This document shows positions 17,714-28,245 of a stretch of 64,000 bases of DNA, piece after piece. Both the position numbers and the translations under genes were made by a program. Source of the DNA: Zobellia roscoffensis. Its GTDB lineage: Bacteria; Bacteroidota; Bacteroidia; Flavobacteriales; Flavobacteriaceae. The stretch's first letter is position 1. Each line of letters starts with the position of its first letter. Location: positions 4,800,024 through 4,864,023 of the forward strand of contig NZ_JADDXT010000002.1 in the NCBI RefSeq assembly GCF_015330165.1, read 5' to 3'. The notes under the pieces were generated by a model that saw nothing but the letters and a program-made list of their open reading frames with translations, had not been told where the DNA came from and ran no database searches.

Positions 17714-20700
17714 ATGATTAAACTTAAACATGCGGTCATTGCATGTCTTGTAATGATTGGGCAGTTTGCCTATTCACAGACTTCCACAATAAGTGGTGTA
17801 GTTTCTGATGATAGCGGCACTCCCTTGCCAGGTGCTACAATAATAGTAGCAGGTACAACTAATGGTACAACTACAGATTTTGATGGTAATTACGCTCTTT
17901 CTAACGTGAATTCTACCGATAAGTTAGTGATCTCTTATATAGGGATGACCACTCAGACTATCGTAGTAGGGAGTCAAACTTCTATAAATGTTAGTCTACA
18001 AGAAGACGCAGAAGCTTTAGATGAGGTGGTTGTAGTTGGTTATGGTACGCAGTCGCGTGCAGAAGTAACTGGTGCCATAGCAACAGTAGGTTCTGAAGAA
18101 TTAGCTGCATTACCTGTGGCTAGTGCAGATCAAGCCTTACAAGGTAGAGCTGCCGGTGTAACGGTTTTGAACACTGGTTCTCCTGGTAGTGCACCAGTAG
18201 TCCGTATTCGTGGCCTAGGTACTATGAACAACAATGACCCATTATATGTTATTGATGGTATCATTGCTGGTGGTTTAGGAGATTTAAATCCTAATGATAT
18301 CGAATCCATAAACATACTAAAAGATGCTTCTACAACTGCCATTTATGGTTCTTTAGGATCTAATGGTGTTGTAATGGTTACTACAAAAAAAGGAAATAGA
18401 TCAGGTAAGACAATTATTAATCTTGATGCCTATACAGGTGTTAATTATTCAAACCAACGGTATGATTTATTAGATACGCAGCAATATTTACAGTATGCTC
18501 AAGATGCATTTGGTGTTACACCAACTTCTCCTCTTTCACAATCCAACAGTAATACTACAGATTTTCAAGATGCTCTCTTTAGAACAGGTATTATGCAAAA
18601 AGTGGATTTTGCTCTATCGGGTGGTGGCGAAAACAATAATTTTAGATTTTCTGCTGGATATATGGACCAAGAAGGTGCTATAATAGAAACTGGGTTTGAA
18701 AGATTTTCATTTAGAGCTAACAGCAACTTTACTGTAGGTAAATTCAATTTTGGTGAAACTATGGCAGTTTCATTCCAAACGCAAAATCCAGAAAGAAACC
18801 TGGGCACGCGTTCTTTATTAGAGCATGCTATTAAAGCCGCTCCGTATTTACCAATATATAATCCTAATAACTTACAAGGATTTCAAGGGCCAAACAGTGC
18901 CTTAGATGGTCAAGATGCCGAAAATCCAATTAGAGTTCAAACCCTTGGCGAACAAATCAATAAATCTTCATCAATTATTGGAAGTGTTTTTGGTGAATTT
19001 GAAATCATTGATGGGCTGAAGTTTAAAAGCCAGGTTGGTCTAGATTATAGAAATTCTAATACCGATATTTTTGTACCCTCGTATAACGACGATAGTGAAG
19101 GAGCTACGCACAGTTCAACCTTTGCTACAATTACAAAAAATTCTAGCATAAGGAAGTCTATAACAATTACTAACAGTCTAAATTATTCATTCACCTTAAG
19201 TGATAAGCATAATTTTGATTTATTGGTTCTTGCAGAAAAACAAGAAACTAAAAACGACCTTTTAAATAGTAATAGTGAAAACCCCATTACAGACGATTTA
19301 AATCAAGTATCAAATGAAAAATCGTTTTTACAGTCTCAGACTTTTGAATACAATCGTATTGGCTATTTGGGCAGACTAAATTATAACTTTGATCAAAAGT
19401 ATATTTTTGCTGCTTCTATTCGTAGAGATGCTTCTTCACGCTTTGGAGAAAACAATCGATGGGGTACTTTTCCTTCTGTTGCATTAGGATGGAATATTGC
19501 GAAAGAAAGCTTTCTAACAGATACCGCATTTAACACGCTAAAACTAAGAGGTAGCTGGGGTATTACAGGAAATGATAGAATTGGTGATTACCAATACAGT
19601 TCTACGTTGCTTTCCGAGTTCTTCTATCCATTTGGAGACGTTCTCGCTACAGGTACTACACCTGGAGGCCTTGCCAACGCAGATTTAAAATGGGAAGAAA
19701 CCACCATGAAAAATATTGGATTGGACTTTGGGCTTTTTGATGGGAAATTGACGGGTGCCGTTGAATATTTCAATAATACAAGTGATGACCTATTAATGAG
19801 TCGCCCATTGGCCGGCTCACTAGGTATTAACTCAGGTTCTGTAACAGAAAATGTAGGTTCTGTTGAAACCAGCGGTGTTGAATTTAGTCTTGGTTATAAT
19901 GATTATGATGGAGATTTCACATGGTCGGCCAACCTTAACCTTGGTACCTCAAGCAATGAAGTGAAGTCTTTAGGGTCAAACGAATCACTTTCTGGGGGTA
20001 CGTTTGAATCACAGAATATTTCTAGAATTGAAGTAGGCGAGCCTTTGTTCTTTTTCTTCGGATATGAAACAGATGGTATATACCAAACACGAGCCGAAGT
20101 AGATGCTAATCTAACTCAAACAGCTGTTGACGGGGTATTTCCTGTAAACCCTGGAGATATAAGATTTGTGGACCAAAATGGAGATGGCCAAATTAACGCA
20201 GATGATCGAGTAAAAATCGGAAATCCGTATCCAGACTTCACATACGGTTTAAATTTAAACGCAAACTACAAGCAGTTAGATCTTAATCTATTTATATCTG
20301 GTGTATCTGGCGTTGATGTTTACAATACTAATATTTATGACTTAGAAGGCATGCCTAGATTATTTAACGCAGGAACGAATGTGTTGAATAGATGGACAGG
20401 TCCAGGAACTTCCAACAGCGTACCTGCAGCAGGAGGAAATGATCAGAATTTTAACTCTATTTCAGATCGTTTTGTAGAAGATGGTTCATATGCTAGACTT
20501 AAGAATATAACATTGGGATATACATTGGATAATCCAGCTTTAGAGGAATATTTCTCCAAATGTAGAATATATATCAGTGGTCAGAACTTGATTACTATTA
20601 GTGACTACTCTGGTTTAGATCCAGAAATAGGGAACCCTTTGACAAACAATGGTGGAAACAGCCAATACGAATTAGGAATCGATAGAGGAAACTATCCACA

Positions 20701-20740
20701 GCCTAAATCAGTATTACTTGGAGTACAACTATCATTTTAA
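17714..20740 (+). CDS. SusC-like TonB-dependent transporter of the xylan locus
   Basis: Outer-membrane TonB-dependent transporter, 1008 aa, taking up oligosaccharides with its SusD partner. Signal peptide to about residue 21 (FAYSQ), carboxypeptidase-regulatory-like domain at about 25-105 (ISGVVSDDSGTPLPGA, TTTDFDGNYALS), DEVVVVGYGTQSR, then the plug at about 115-225 (ALQGRAAGV, VRIRGLGTMNNNDPLYVIDG, LNPNDIESINILKDAS), and a full barrel ending GVQLSF. It heads an operon with susD (11-nt gap) next to GH10, GH43, an HTCS and xylose catabolic genes, so xylo-oligosaccharides are the likely cargo. The ligand itself cannot be read from the sequence. Confidence 0.93.
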   Translation: MIKLKHAVIACLVMIGQFAYSQTSTISGVVSDDSGTPLPGATIIVAGTTNGTTTDFDGNYALSNVNSTDKLVISYIGMTTQTIVVGSQTSINVSLQEDAEALDEVVVVGYGTQSRAEVTGAIATVGSEELAALPVASADQALQGRAAGVTVLNTGSPGSAPVVRIRGLGTMNNNDPLYVIDGIIAGGLGDLNPNDIESINILKDASTTAIYGSLGSNGVVMVTTKKGNRSGKTIINLDAYTGVNYSNQRYDLLDTQQYLQYAQDAFGVTPTSPLSQSNSNTTDFQDALFRTGIMQKVDFALSGGGENNNFRFSAGYMDQEGAIIETGFERFSFRANSNFTVGKFNFGETMAVSFQTQNPERNLGTRSLLEHAIKAAPYLPIYNPNNLQGFQGPNSALDGQDAENPIRVQTLGEQINKSSSIIGSVFGEFEIIDGLKFKSQVGLDYRNSNTDIFVPSYNDDSEGATHSSTFATITKNSSIRKSITITNSLNYSFTLSDKHNFDLLVLAEKQETKNDLLNSNSENPITDDLNQVSNEKSFLQSQTFEYNRIGYLGRLNYNFDQKYIFAASIRRDASSRFGENNRWGTFPSVALGWNIAKESFLTDTAFNTLKLRGSWGITGNDRIGDYQYSSTLLSEFFYPFGDVLATGTTPGGLANADLKWEETTMKNIGLDFGLFDGKLTGAVEYFNNTSDDLLMSRPLAGSLGINSGSVTENVGSVETSGVEFSLGYNDYDGDFTWSANLNLGTSSNEVKSLGSNESLSGGTFESQNISRIEVGEPLFFFFGYETDGIYQTRAEVDANLTQTAVDGVFPVNPGDIRFVDQNGDGQINADDRVKIGNPYPDFTYGLNLNANYKQLDLNLFISGVSGVDVYNTNIYDLEGMPRLFNAGTNVLNRWTGPGTSNSVPAAGGNDQNFNSISDRFVEDGSYARLKNITLGYTLDNPALEEYFSKCRIYISGQNLITISDYSGLDPEIGNPLTNNGGNSQYELGIDRGNYPQPKSVLLGVQLSF

Positions 20741-20751
20741 AAAAAAAGATT

Positions 20752-22239
20752 ATGAAAAAAACTAAAATACTAGTAACGGTCTTAGCAACGATCGGCCTTG
20801 TGCTTTCGTGTAATGAAGACTCATTAGAATTAACGAATCCAAACGAGCTTTCGCCAGACACTTTCTTTGCGAACCAAACTCAGGTTCAGTCTGCCGTAAA
20901 TGCCGTATACTCCAACCTACAAACCAGAGGTCTATATAGCCGTCATATGTTTTTTATGATGGATAATATGTCCCACGAAAATGGGGGGAACAACCAGTTA
21001 GAAGCAGATAAACGTCAATATTTAGATTTCTCGTTCGACTCCAGCCATGGTGCTATTGGAGCCTATTGGGAAAGTTGCTACAGAGGCATTAATAAAGCAA
21101 ATTTCGTTATAGAAAATGAGACCAAAATTAATGAGATTTTACCTTCTCAGATGAGCGACGACTTAAAGAAAAAGGCAATTGGTGAGGCTAAATTCTTGCG
21201 TGCATTATTTCATTTCTTTATCGTAACCAGATATGGTGATGCCCCTCTTGTTACCACCTTACCACCTGATGATGGCACTGGTCCTGGTAAAAGTCCTAGC
21301 TCTGAAATATATGCGCAAATCATTAAAGACTTACAAGAGGCTATACCTACTTTAAAATCAAAAGGCGATGAAGAGAACGGACGTGCCACTAAAGGAGCTG
21401 CACAAGCCTTACTGGGTAAGGTTTATTTATTCTTGGAGCAATATGATGATGCTTTAACCCAATTCTCCGCTTTAAACGGTTATAGCTTAGAAGACAATTA
21501 CTTTGACAATTTCATGGAAGAAACTGAACATGGTGAAGAGTCTATCTTTGAAATTGAATACAATGATGATTTTGGTACCAGTGCACAATGGAATTCTGAC
21601 CGTAGCGGTCAAGGTCCTAACGAGGCTACCTTTAGAGGTCAGGAATATGGTTTTAATGATTGGTTTAATGTTTTTCCTTCAGATGACTTATTAGAAGAGT
21701 ATGAAATTGGAGACATTCGTTTTGAGCAATCTTTCTATGTAAACGGTGATACTTTTGGGCCTGATGGTTCATTAACTGTAGATGCTTTTCCAAGTAATGG
21801 CGGTGGTAATGCCGGATGGGCTAAATACAACAACTACTACAAAGATGCGAACGAAGATCAAACTTCAGGTATTAACTTTAAGTATTTGAGATATGCAGAT
21901 GTATTGTTAATGATGGCGGAGTGCGAGAGCATGAGACCAGGTGGTGACCAAGATGTTGCTGTAGGCTATATTAACGAAGTCCGCGAAAGGGCTACATTAG
22001 CTCCATTGGCTACGGGCTTATCACAAGCTGAAGTATTTGAAGCTTTAGTGCACGAACGTAAAGTGGAATTGGCAGGAGAGCAAACCAGATTTAATGATAT
22101 TATCCGATGGGGAATTGCTAGTACAGAATTAGCCAACACCCAATTTCAAGCTGGTAAACATGAGCTTTTACCAATACCTCAACCTGAAATAGATGCAAAC
22201 ATAAACATCTCTGCATCTGACCAGAATGCAGGGTATTAA
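20752..22239 (+). CDS. SusD/RagB-like glycan-binding lipoprotein of the xylan locus
   Basis: Surface lipoprotein of 495 aa with a lipobox LVLSC at the N-terminus and the RagB/SusD fold: N-terminal tetratricopeptide-like helices (SAVNAVYSNLQTRGLY, INKANFVIEN, AKFLRALFHFFIVTRYGDAPLVT) and the C-terminal SusD domain (LRYADVLLMMAEC, INEVRERA, VHERKVELAGEQTRFNDIIRWG). It follows susC directly and ends at a strong terminator. Expected to bind xylo-oligosaccharides and cap the SusC barrel. Confidence 0.93.
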   Translation: MKKTKILVTVLATIGLVLSCNEDSLELTNPNELSPDTFFANQTQVQSAVNAVYSNLQTRGLYSRHMFFMMDNMSHENGGNNQLEADKRQYLDFSFDSSHGAIGAYWESCYRGINKANFVIENETKINEILPSQMSDDLKKKAIGEAKFLRALFHFFIVTRYGDAPLVTTLPPDDGTGPGKSPSSEIYAQIIKDLQEAIPTLKSKGDEENGRATKGAAQALLGKVYLFLEQYDDALTQFSALNGYSLEDNYFDNFMEETEHGEESIFEIEYNDDFGTSAQWNSDRSGQGPNEATFRGQEYGFNDWFNVFPSDDLLEEYEIGDIRFEQSFYVNGDTFGPDGSLTVDAFPSNGGGNAGWAKYNNYYKDANEDQTSGINFKYLRYADVLLMMAECESMRPGGDQDVAVGYINEVRERATLAPLATGLSQAEVFEALVHERKVELAGEQTRFNDIIRWGIASTELANTQFQAGKHELLPIPQPEIDANINISASDQNAGY

Positions 22240-22276
22240 AACGCTTAATTTTAGTTAGTTTTGAGTTAGTAATTTT

Positions 22277-22310
22277 AAAACAGTGTGTTTTGGTCGACAC
22301 ACTGTTTTTT
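22277..22310 (+). terminator. Intrinsic terminator after susD
   Basis: Positions 22277-22288 pair perfectly with 22297-22308 (12 bp, 8-nt loop), ending in T6. It closes the susCD unit 37 nt after the susD stop and before the VCBS lipoprotein gene, so the latter either uses its own promoter or depends on read-through. Confidence 0.85.
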
Positions 22311-22362
22311 GTTTCTATTCTATTTTTAAAAAACTGTATCTTAAATTTTTGAACACGAACAA

Positions 22363-25300
22363 ATGGATATAAATATTTACAGTAAAACCTTAGTATACTC
22401 GTTTTTTATTCTTCTCTTCGCAAGTTGTACCGAAGAACAAATCAAAACGGATAGTAAGATATTTACTGGCTTAAAATCTGACCAAACAGGTGTTAATTTC
22501 AACAATACCCTTACTGAAAATGATTCCTTAAATTATTTCACCTACTCCTATTTATATATGGGCGGTGGTGTGGCAAGTGGCGACATCAATAATGACGGCT
22601 TAGTAGATCTCTTTTTTACCGGTAACCAAGTTTCCAATAAGCTATACCTAAATAAAGGCGAGCTTAAATTTCAAGATATTACAGAAAATGCAGGTATTTC
22701 TGGAGATGACCGCTGGTATACTGGCGTAACCATGGCAGATGTAAATGCGGATGGTCTTTTGGATATTTATTGTTCCGTAGGTGGTAAATTTGGACCAAAA
22801 GACAATGAACTATACATCAATAATGGAGATGAAACCTTTTCTGAAAAGGCTGCAGAATATGGCCTAAATGACATTGGAAATAGTGTGCAAGCTACTTTTT
22901 TTGATTATGATAAAGATGGTGACCTAGACCTATTTGTAGCCAACTACCCTCCTACTCAATTTGATTCTCCCACTTTTGCCTATGTTTATAAAATGGCAAA
23001 TGTCAAAGACCATGAGTCTGGGCATTTGTACCAAAATAACGGAAATACGTTTACAGATGTTACCGAAGCTTCTGGCTTAAAGGCTTACGGACTTTCACTA
23101 AGTGCCACGGCAGGCGATCTCAATAATGACTCTTGGCCTGACCTTTATGTTTCCAATGATTTTAATTCTCCTGATTTTATGTACATCAATAACCAAGATG
23201 GCACATTTAAAGAGGTTGTAAAACAAGCCACATCGCAAACCGCATTTTATGGTATGGGTGCAGATATAGCCGATTTTAATGATGATGGCAACCTAGATAT
23301 TTTTCAGGTAGATATGGATGCCAAATCAAACCGACGAAAGAAAGCCAATATGGCCAGCATGAATCCTAAACTTTTTTGGGATGTAGTCAATGCCGGGTTC
23401 CATTACCAATACATGCATAACTGTATGCAGGTTAACTCGGGAGTTTTTGAAGATGGTATTCCACATTTTTCTAATGTTTCCAGAATAACCGGCACTTCTT
23501 CAACTGACTGGAGCTGGGGACCCCTTTTTGCAGATTTTGATAATGACGGGCACAAAGACCTTTTCGTATCTAACGGTACGCGTCGTGAGATTAACAATAA
23601 TGATTATTTCAATAAGCTGAAATCTATCAAAATAAAAAGCGATACGCTATTAGAGTTAAGTCAAAAAATACCATCGGAGAAAATTGATAATTTCATTTTC
23701 AAAAATATGGGAAATCTAGAATTCAAAAGAGCCAACAAAGATTGGGGCATTGAATTCAAAGGTTTTTCCAATGGCGTAGCTTACGCCGATCTTGATAATG
23801 ATGGTGATCTAGAACTTATTACCAATAATATAGATGATGAAGCTTCAATCTTTAAAAACAATGCTTCAGAAACCAATAATTATATTCAGATAAAATTCAA
23901 AGGTAATCAGAGTAACCAGTTTGGTCTTGGGTCTCGCGTTTATGTTACCGTTGACGGGAAAACCCAAATGCAAGAATTGACGCTTTCGAGAGGGTTTCAA
24001 TCTTCCGTTGCTCCTATGCTTCATTTTGGATTGGGAGTTGCTTCAAAAGTAGACGAGCTAAAAGTAGTATGGCCTAATGGTAAAATCCAAAAATTAAATA
24101 CCGTTGAGGCTAATCAAGCATTGACTCTAGATTTTAACAATGCTATTGTAGACACCGATGAAAACATCACTAAATCCAAAATATTCGCCACAGATAAAAC
24201 TTCAAAATTTCCTGCATACAAACATACCGAAAACGAGTACGATGATTTTGAGGACCAGGTTTTACTTCCACATAAAATGTCATCTTTTGGTCCAACTTTA
24301 GCGGTGGGAGACCTTAATAACGATAGCTTAGAAGATTATTTTGTTGGAGGTTCTTCCGGTAATATAGGTAGTCTATTTATGCAAACTTCAACCGGGTTTC
24401 AAAAACACCCTTCTACCTTTTTAGAGGACGATATTAAAAGTGAAGATTCTGGCTCTTTAATTTTTGATGCCGATGGTGATGGAGATAATGACCTGTACGT
24501 AGTAAGCGGTGGGTATGAATTTTCAAATAATTCCGAAGCTCTCCAAGACCGATTATACCTAAATGATGGTCAAGGAAATTTTACTAAAGCAAACGCTACT
24601 GCTCTACCTGATTTAAAAATAAGCGGTTCCAAGGTCTATCAATCCGATTTTAATGGTGATGGTAAACCTGACCTTTTGGTATTAGGTAGACAAGTTCCTA
24701 AAAACTTTCCCAGCCCTGCTACGAGTCACATTTTAAAAAACATGAGTAGTAATGGCAAGGTTAGTTTTGAAATCTTTGAAGAAATACAACCCAAAGAATT
24801 TCAAAATCTAGGGATGGCTACCAGTGCCGTAATTACAGATTATGATAATGATGGCAGACAGGATATTATGATTGTTGGAGAATGGATGCCCATACGTATG
24901 TTCCATAATACCAAAACAGGGTTTGAAGAAGTTTCTGAATCTTTAGGGTTAACAAAAGATACCACTGGCTGGTGGTGGAGCGTACAACAGGGGGATTTTG
25001 ACAATGATGGCGATATGGATTATGTAGTTGGCAATAATGGTCAAAACTACAAATACAAAGCCACCGAAGAAGAAACTTTTGATATTTTCGTAAGTGATTT
25101 TGACAAAGATAACAACCAAGACATTGTACTAAGTTATTACAATGACGGCAAGCAATATCCCGTGCGTGGCCGAGGCTGTTCATCGCAGCAGATTCCTGCC
25201 ATAAAACAAAAATTTCAGAATTACGAGAGTTTTGCAGAAGCTACTTTAGAAGATGTGTATACCGAAAAATCTCTGGAGTCCGCACTTCATTATCAAGTGA

Positions 25301-25674
25301 AATCTTTTGCCAGTATCTATTTAGAAAATAGGGATGGAAAATTCATAGTTCGCGAGCTTCCGATTTTAGCCCAAACTTCTAGCATTAATGAGATACTAAT
25401 AGATGATTATAACCTAGATGGTAATCTGGATATCCTTGTAGCAGGAAACCTTTATGCTTCTGAAGTTGAAACCCCGCGTAACGATGCCGGTCATGGATTA
25501 TTTTTAGAAGGAAATGGTAAAGGAGAGTTCACAGCAATTCCCGCATCAGACAGTGGTTTTTTTGTCTCTGGTGATGTGAAGAATATGTCTAGCATACAAT
25601 TAAACTCACAGCCTTATATCATCGCTGCAAAAAATAATGACCACCTTCAATTCATTGAATTGAAAAAGAAATAA
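22363..25674 (+). CDS. VCBS/FG-GAP repeat lipoprotein with UnbV domain
   Basis: Large surface lipoprotein (1103 aa) with lipobox LLFASC. It has about 14 calcium-binding D-x-D-x-D-G-type loops in two groups, for example DINNDGLVD, DYDKDGDLDLF, DFDNDGHKD, DADGDGDND, DFNGDGKPD and DYNLDGNLD, as in VCBS/FG-GAP beta-propellers. Between the groups, at about residues 505-595, lies an ASPIC/UnbV domain (YIQIKFKGN, LTLSRGFQSS, VVWPNGK). Such proteins are frequent next to SusCD pairs. A role in surface glycan binding or protein adhesion is plausible but not established. It is 3' to a terminator yet same-strand with susCD. Confidence 0.87.
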   Translation: MDINIYSKTLVYSFFILLFASCTEEQIKTDSKIFTGLKSDQTGVNFNNTLTENDSLNYFTYSYLYMGGGVASGDINNDGLVDLFFTGNQVSNKLYLNKGELKFQDITENAGISGDDRWYTGVTMADVNADGLLDIYCSVGGKFGPKDNELYINNGDETFSEKAAEYGLNDIGNSVQATFFDYDKDGDLDLFVANYPPTQFDSPTFAYVYKMANVKDHESGHLYQNNGNTFTDVTEASGLKAYGLSLSATAGDLNNDSWPDLYVSNDFNSPDFMYINNQDGTFKEVVKQATSQTAFYGMGADIADFNDDGNLDIFQVDMDAKSNRRKKANMASMNPKLFWDVVNAGFHYQYMHNCMQVNSGVFEDGIPHFSNVSRITGTSSTDWSWGPLFADFDNDGHKDLFVSNGTRREINNNDYFNKLKSIKIKSDTLLELSQKIPSEKIDNFIFKNMGNLEFKRANKDWGIEFKGFSNGVAYADLDNDGDLELITNNIDDEASIFKNNASETNNYIQIKFKGNQSNQFGLGSRVYVTVDGKTQMQELTLSRGFQSSVAPMLHFGLGVASKVDELKVVWPNGKIQKLNTVEANQALTLDFNNAIVDTDENITKSKIFATDKTSKFPAYKHTENEYDDFEDQVLLPHKMSSFGPTLAVGDLNNDSLEDYFVGGSSGNIGSLFMQTSTGFQKHPSTFLEDDIKSEDSGSLIFDADGDGDNDLYVVSGGYEFSNNSEALQDRLYLNDGQGNFTKANATALPDLKISGSKVYQSDFNGDGKPDLLVLGRQVPKNFPSPATSHILKNMSSNGKVSFEIFEEIQPKEFQNLGMATSAVITDYDNDGRQDIMIVGEWMPIRMFHNTKTGFEEVSESLGLTKDTTGWWWSVQQGDFDNDGDMDYVVGNNGQNYKYKATEEETFDIFVSDFDKDNNQDIVLSYYNDGKQYPVRGRGCSSQQIPAIKQKFQNYESFAEATLEDVYTEKSLESALHYQVKSFASIYLENRDGKFIVRELPILAQTSSINEILIDDYNLDGNLDILVAGNLYASEVETPRNDAGHGLFLEGNGKGEFTAIPASDSGFFVSGDVKNMSSIQLNSQPYIIAAKNNDHLQFIELKKK

Positions 25675-25680
25675 GAAAAG

Positions 25681-25718
25681 AAAAAGGGACTATTATTTCA
25701 ATAGTCCCTTTTTCTTAT
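25681..25718. terminator. Bidirectional intrinsic terminator
   Basis: Positions 25681-25693 pair perfectly with 25701-25713 (13 bp, 7-nt loop), with an A5 tract on the left and T5 on the right. It separates the convergent VCBS lipoprotein gene (stop 25674) and the GH43 gene (stop 25732). Confidence 0.88.
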
Positions 25719-25731
25719 TTTAATATTCAAT

Positions 25732-26754
25732 TTACTTTTGCGTATAAGGATCTAAAGTCACTATGCTCCCATCTGAATTATAGGTAATTTCTGCAACCTT
25801 CACAGAACGTAAATGAGTTACGCCTTTAGATAGGCTAGAATCATGATAGAATAAATACCACTTACCTTCTACCTCACAAATGGAATGATGAGAGGTCCAA
25901 CCTACAACAGGATTCAATATACGTCCAGTATAGGTAAATGGTCCGTATGGGTTATCTCCTATCGCATAGCAGATAAAATGGGTGTCTCCCGTAGAATAGG
26001 AAAAGTAATATTTACCATCATATTTATGTATCCAAGAAGCTTCAAAGAAACGTCTATCATTATCGGCCTCTAAAAGTAATTTCCCATCTGCATCTAAAAT
26101 TTGCACCTCTTTTGGCTCTTCTGCAAACTCTAGCATATCGTCCGTTAATTTGGCTACAATAGGTAATAGCGCCACTTCTTCTGGTTCTGGCATTTCATTG
26201 CTTTTATCGTATGTATTATTACGATATTTTTGAAGCTGTCCGCCCCAAATTCCACCAAAATACATATAATAACTACCATCTTCATCTTCAAAAACTGCAG
26301 GGTCTATAGAGTAACTTCCTTGTATTGCTTCAGGCTGTGGCACAAAAGGCCCTTCTGGAGCATCACCTACAGCTACGCCTATTTTGAAAATTCCGTCATA
26401 ACCTCGCGCAGGAAAATATAAATAATACTTACCATTTTTATGTGCTGCATCTGGTGCCCACATTTGTTTTTCTGCCCACGGCACATCATCAACATGAAGC
26501 GCTACACCATTATCAACTGCTTCACTATGTACTCCATCCATAGAAATCACATGATAATCCTCCATGGCAAAATGGCTCCCTAAATCATCAAAGGGAATCC
26601 CTGCTTCTATGTCATGGGACGGGTAGATATATATTTTTCCATTAAAAACATGAGCGGAGGGATCTGCAGTGTATATATTCTTTACCAACGGCTGAGAAAT
26701 AGCTGTTTCGTTCAACTTATCAAAATCGATATTTTCTATAGATTCTTCTGGCAT
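25732..26754 (-). CDS. GH43 beta-xylosidase/arabinofuranosidase, cytoplasmic
   Basis: Five-bladed propeller glycosidase of family GH43, 340 aa. The catalytic triad is visible: base Asp31 (YTADPSAHVF), pKa-modulating Asp151 (SIDPAVF) and acid Glu238 (RRFFEASW). The ATDPS-like start, MWAPDA and GWTSHHSIC blocks fit the xylosidase/arabinofuranosidase branch. There is no signal peptide, so it acts in the cytoplasm on oligomers brought in by the adjacent GPH symporter. It is the last gene of the GH10-symporter-GH43 operon (28-nt gap). Xylosidase versus arabinosidase activity cannot be separated by eye. Confidence 0.88.
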   Translation of the reverse strand: MPEESIENIDFDKLNETAISQPLVKNIYTADPSAHVFNGKIYIYPSHDIEAGIPFDDLGSHFAMEDYHVISMDGVHSEAVDNGVALHVDDVPWAEKQMWAPDAAHKNGKYYLYFPARGYDGIFKIGVAVGDAPEGPFVPQPEAIQGSYSIDPAVFEDEDGSYYMYFGGIWGGQLQKYRNNTYDKSNEMPEPEEVALLPIVAKLTDDMLEFAEEPKEVQILDADGKLLLEADNDRRFFEASWIHKYDGKYYFSYSTGDTHFICYAIGDNPYGPFTYTGRILNPVVGWTSHHSICEVEGKWYLFYHDSSLSKGVTHLRSVKVAEITYNSDGSIVTLDPYTQK

Positions 26755-26782
26755 GTGATATTCGTATTATGTTATGCGTTAT

Positions 26783-28240
26783 TTATTTTAGTCTTCGTTT
26801 CTTTAAATCTACCTCTATCTGAGTTTCCATCTTTTTATTTATCTCATATAAAAATAGCAAAGCAATTCCCAATAAAAACGGAATTGCCGGGTAAATACTA
26901 ACTAGCATTTTTGTTCCTAGAACTGCACTTTCTGGTTGCACAATAGCTTCTCCCGCAACCATGGCTTCTTTTGAAATATAACCATACGCTCCTAAAATAC
27001 CAGTAACCAATGAGCTCCCAATACTTAGACCTCCTTTTAATCCCACCATCATAGCAGAGAAAATTATGGCTGTGGCTCTTCTATTGTTCTTCCATTCCGA
27101 GAAATCTGCTACGTCTGCAATCATAGCCCATAATAAGGGTATGGTCAACCCATAAAAGAAGCCATGAAAAATCTGAGAAGTAAAAATAAGCCCGACCGAA
27201 GTTGGTAAAAAGAAGTAAAAGAAAATAATAAAAAGCGTTGATATAAAAAGCGCTACCATAAAGACATCTCGCTTTCCATATTTATCGGCAAATCTTTTTG
27301 ATAGCGTAATACCAAAAATCATAAAAATAATACCACCGGCATTAAAAAGTCCAAAACCCGCAGAAACCGGATTCTCACCAAAAAAATTGACACCAATAGA
27401 TGCTAGAGCATCTAAAATAGGTTGTATAAAAATCGTCAAACTTTCTTTATCCACATAGTTCTCAAAGTAATACACATAAGACCCACCTTTCATTGCCAAG
27501 GTCACAAATACGAGCGTGGTAAGCACCAACATAATAATCCATGGTATATTACTGAATAAATCACCCAAATCTTCTTTTAAGGTAGATTTCTGCTCCGCAG
27601 TAGGAACAATACGTTCTTTAGTAGTTAAAAAAGTAATAATGAGCATGACCGTGCCAATAATAGCCAACCAAGTCATAACAACCTCTATACCCATAGCTTT
27701 ATCTCCATTACCTGCAGATTCAATTATAGGCAGCATAAATACCTGCACAAAAAACTGTGCGAACATCACACCTACGAAGCGATAAGCGGACAGGCTATTC
27801 CTTTCGCCCATATCGCCTGTAATTACGCCACTTAATGCAGAGTACGGCAAATTATTAGCCGCATATAAAAGCAGTAAAAATGTATACGTAACCACCGCAT
27901 AAATAACCTTGCCCTTATAATTAAAACCAGGTGTGCTGAAAGCCAAAAGAGCTACAACACCCAGAGGAACCGCCGTAAATAAAATCCAAGGTCTAAACTT
28001 GCCCCATTTAGAAGTCGTACGATCCGCAAGAGCACCTATGATAGGGTTGAAACCGAATGCCGCAATAAGACCAACCGTTAGTATAATGGCCGATGCATGG
28101 CTAGTTTCCAAACCATAAATATCTGTATAGAAATAGGCCAGATAAGTCATTAAAGTCTGAAAGACCAAGTTAGCCGCTAAATCACCTAGGCTGTAACCGA
28201 TTTTCTCCTTTACAGATAATTTTTGAGATTCTAGATTCAT
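26783..28240 (-). CDS. GPH-family glycoside:cation symporter
   Basis: Inner-membrane MFS protein of the glycoside-pentoside-hexuronide (GPH) group, 485 aa, about 12 transmembrane segments. The family start KEKIGYSLGDLAANLVFQ and the loop GALADRTTSKWGKFRPWILF are typical, the latter being the conserved D-R-T-x-x-x-W-G-x-(F/Y)-R-P segment. It lies 5 nt downstream of GH10 and 28 nt upstream of a cytoplasmic GH43, so xylobiose or short xylo-oligosaccharides are the probable substrate, comparable to XynP-type transporters. Cation specificity is unknown. Confidence 0.9.
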   Translation of the reverse strand: MNLESQKLSVKEKIGYSLGDLAANLVFQTLMTYLAYFYTDIYGLETSHASAIILTVGLIAAFGFNPIIGALADRTTSKWGKFRPWILFTAVPLGVVALLAFSTPGFNYKGKVIYAVVTYTFLLLLYAANNLPYSALSGVITGDMGERNSLSAYRFVGVMFAQFFVQVFMLPIIESAGNGDKAMGIEVVMTWLAIIGTVMLIITFLTTKERIVPTAEQKSTLKEDLGDLFSNIPWIIMLVLTTLVFVTLAMKGGSYVYYFENYVDKESLTIFIQPILDALASIGVNFFGENPVSAGFGLFNAGGIIFMIFGITLSKRFADKYGKRDVFMVALFISTLFIIFFYFFLPTSVGLIFTSQIFHGFFYGLTIPLLWAMIADVADFSEWKNNRRATAIIFSAMMVGLKGGLSIGSSLVTGILGAYGYISKEAMVAGEAIVQPESAVLGTKMLVSIYPAIPFLLGIALLFLYEINKKMETQIEVDLKKRRLK

Positions 28241-28245
28241 AAGAA

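Noticed and set aside
22363..25674. Calcium-loop repeats of the VCBS protein as a DNA tandem repeat
   Set aside because: The similarity is at protein level in spaced D-x-D-x-D-G loops; the DNA is not a repeat array.
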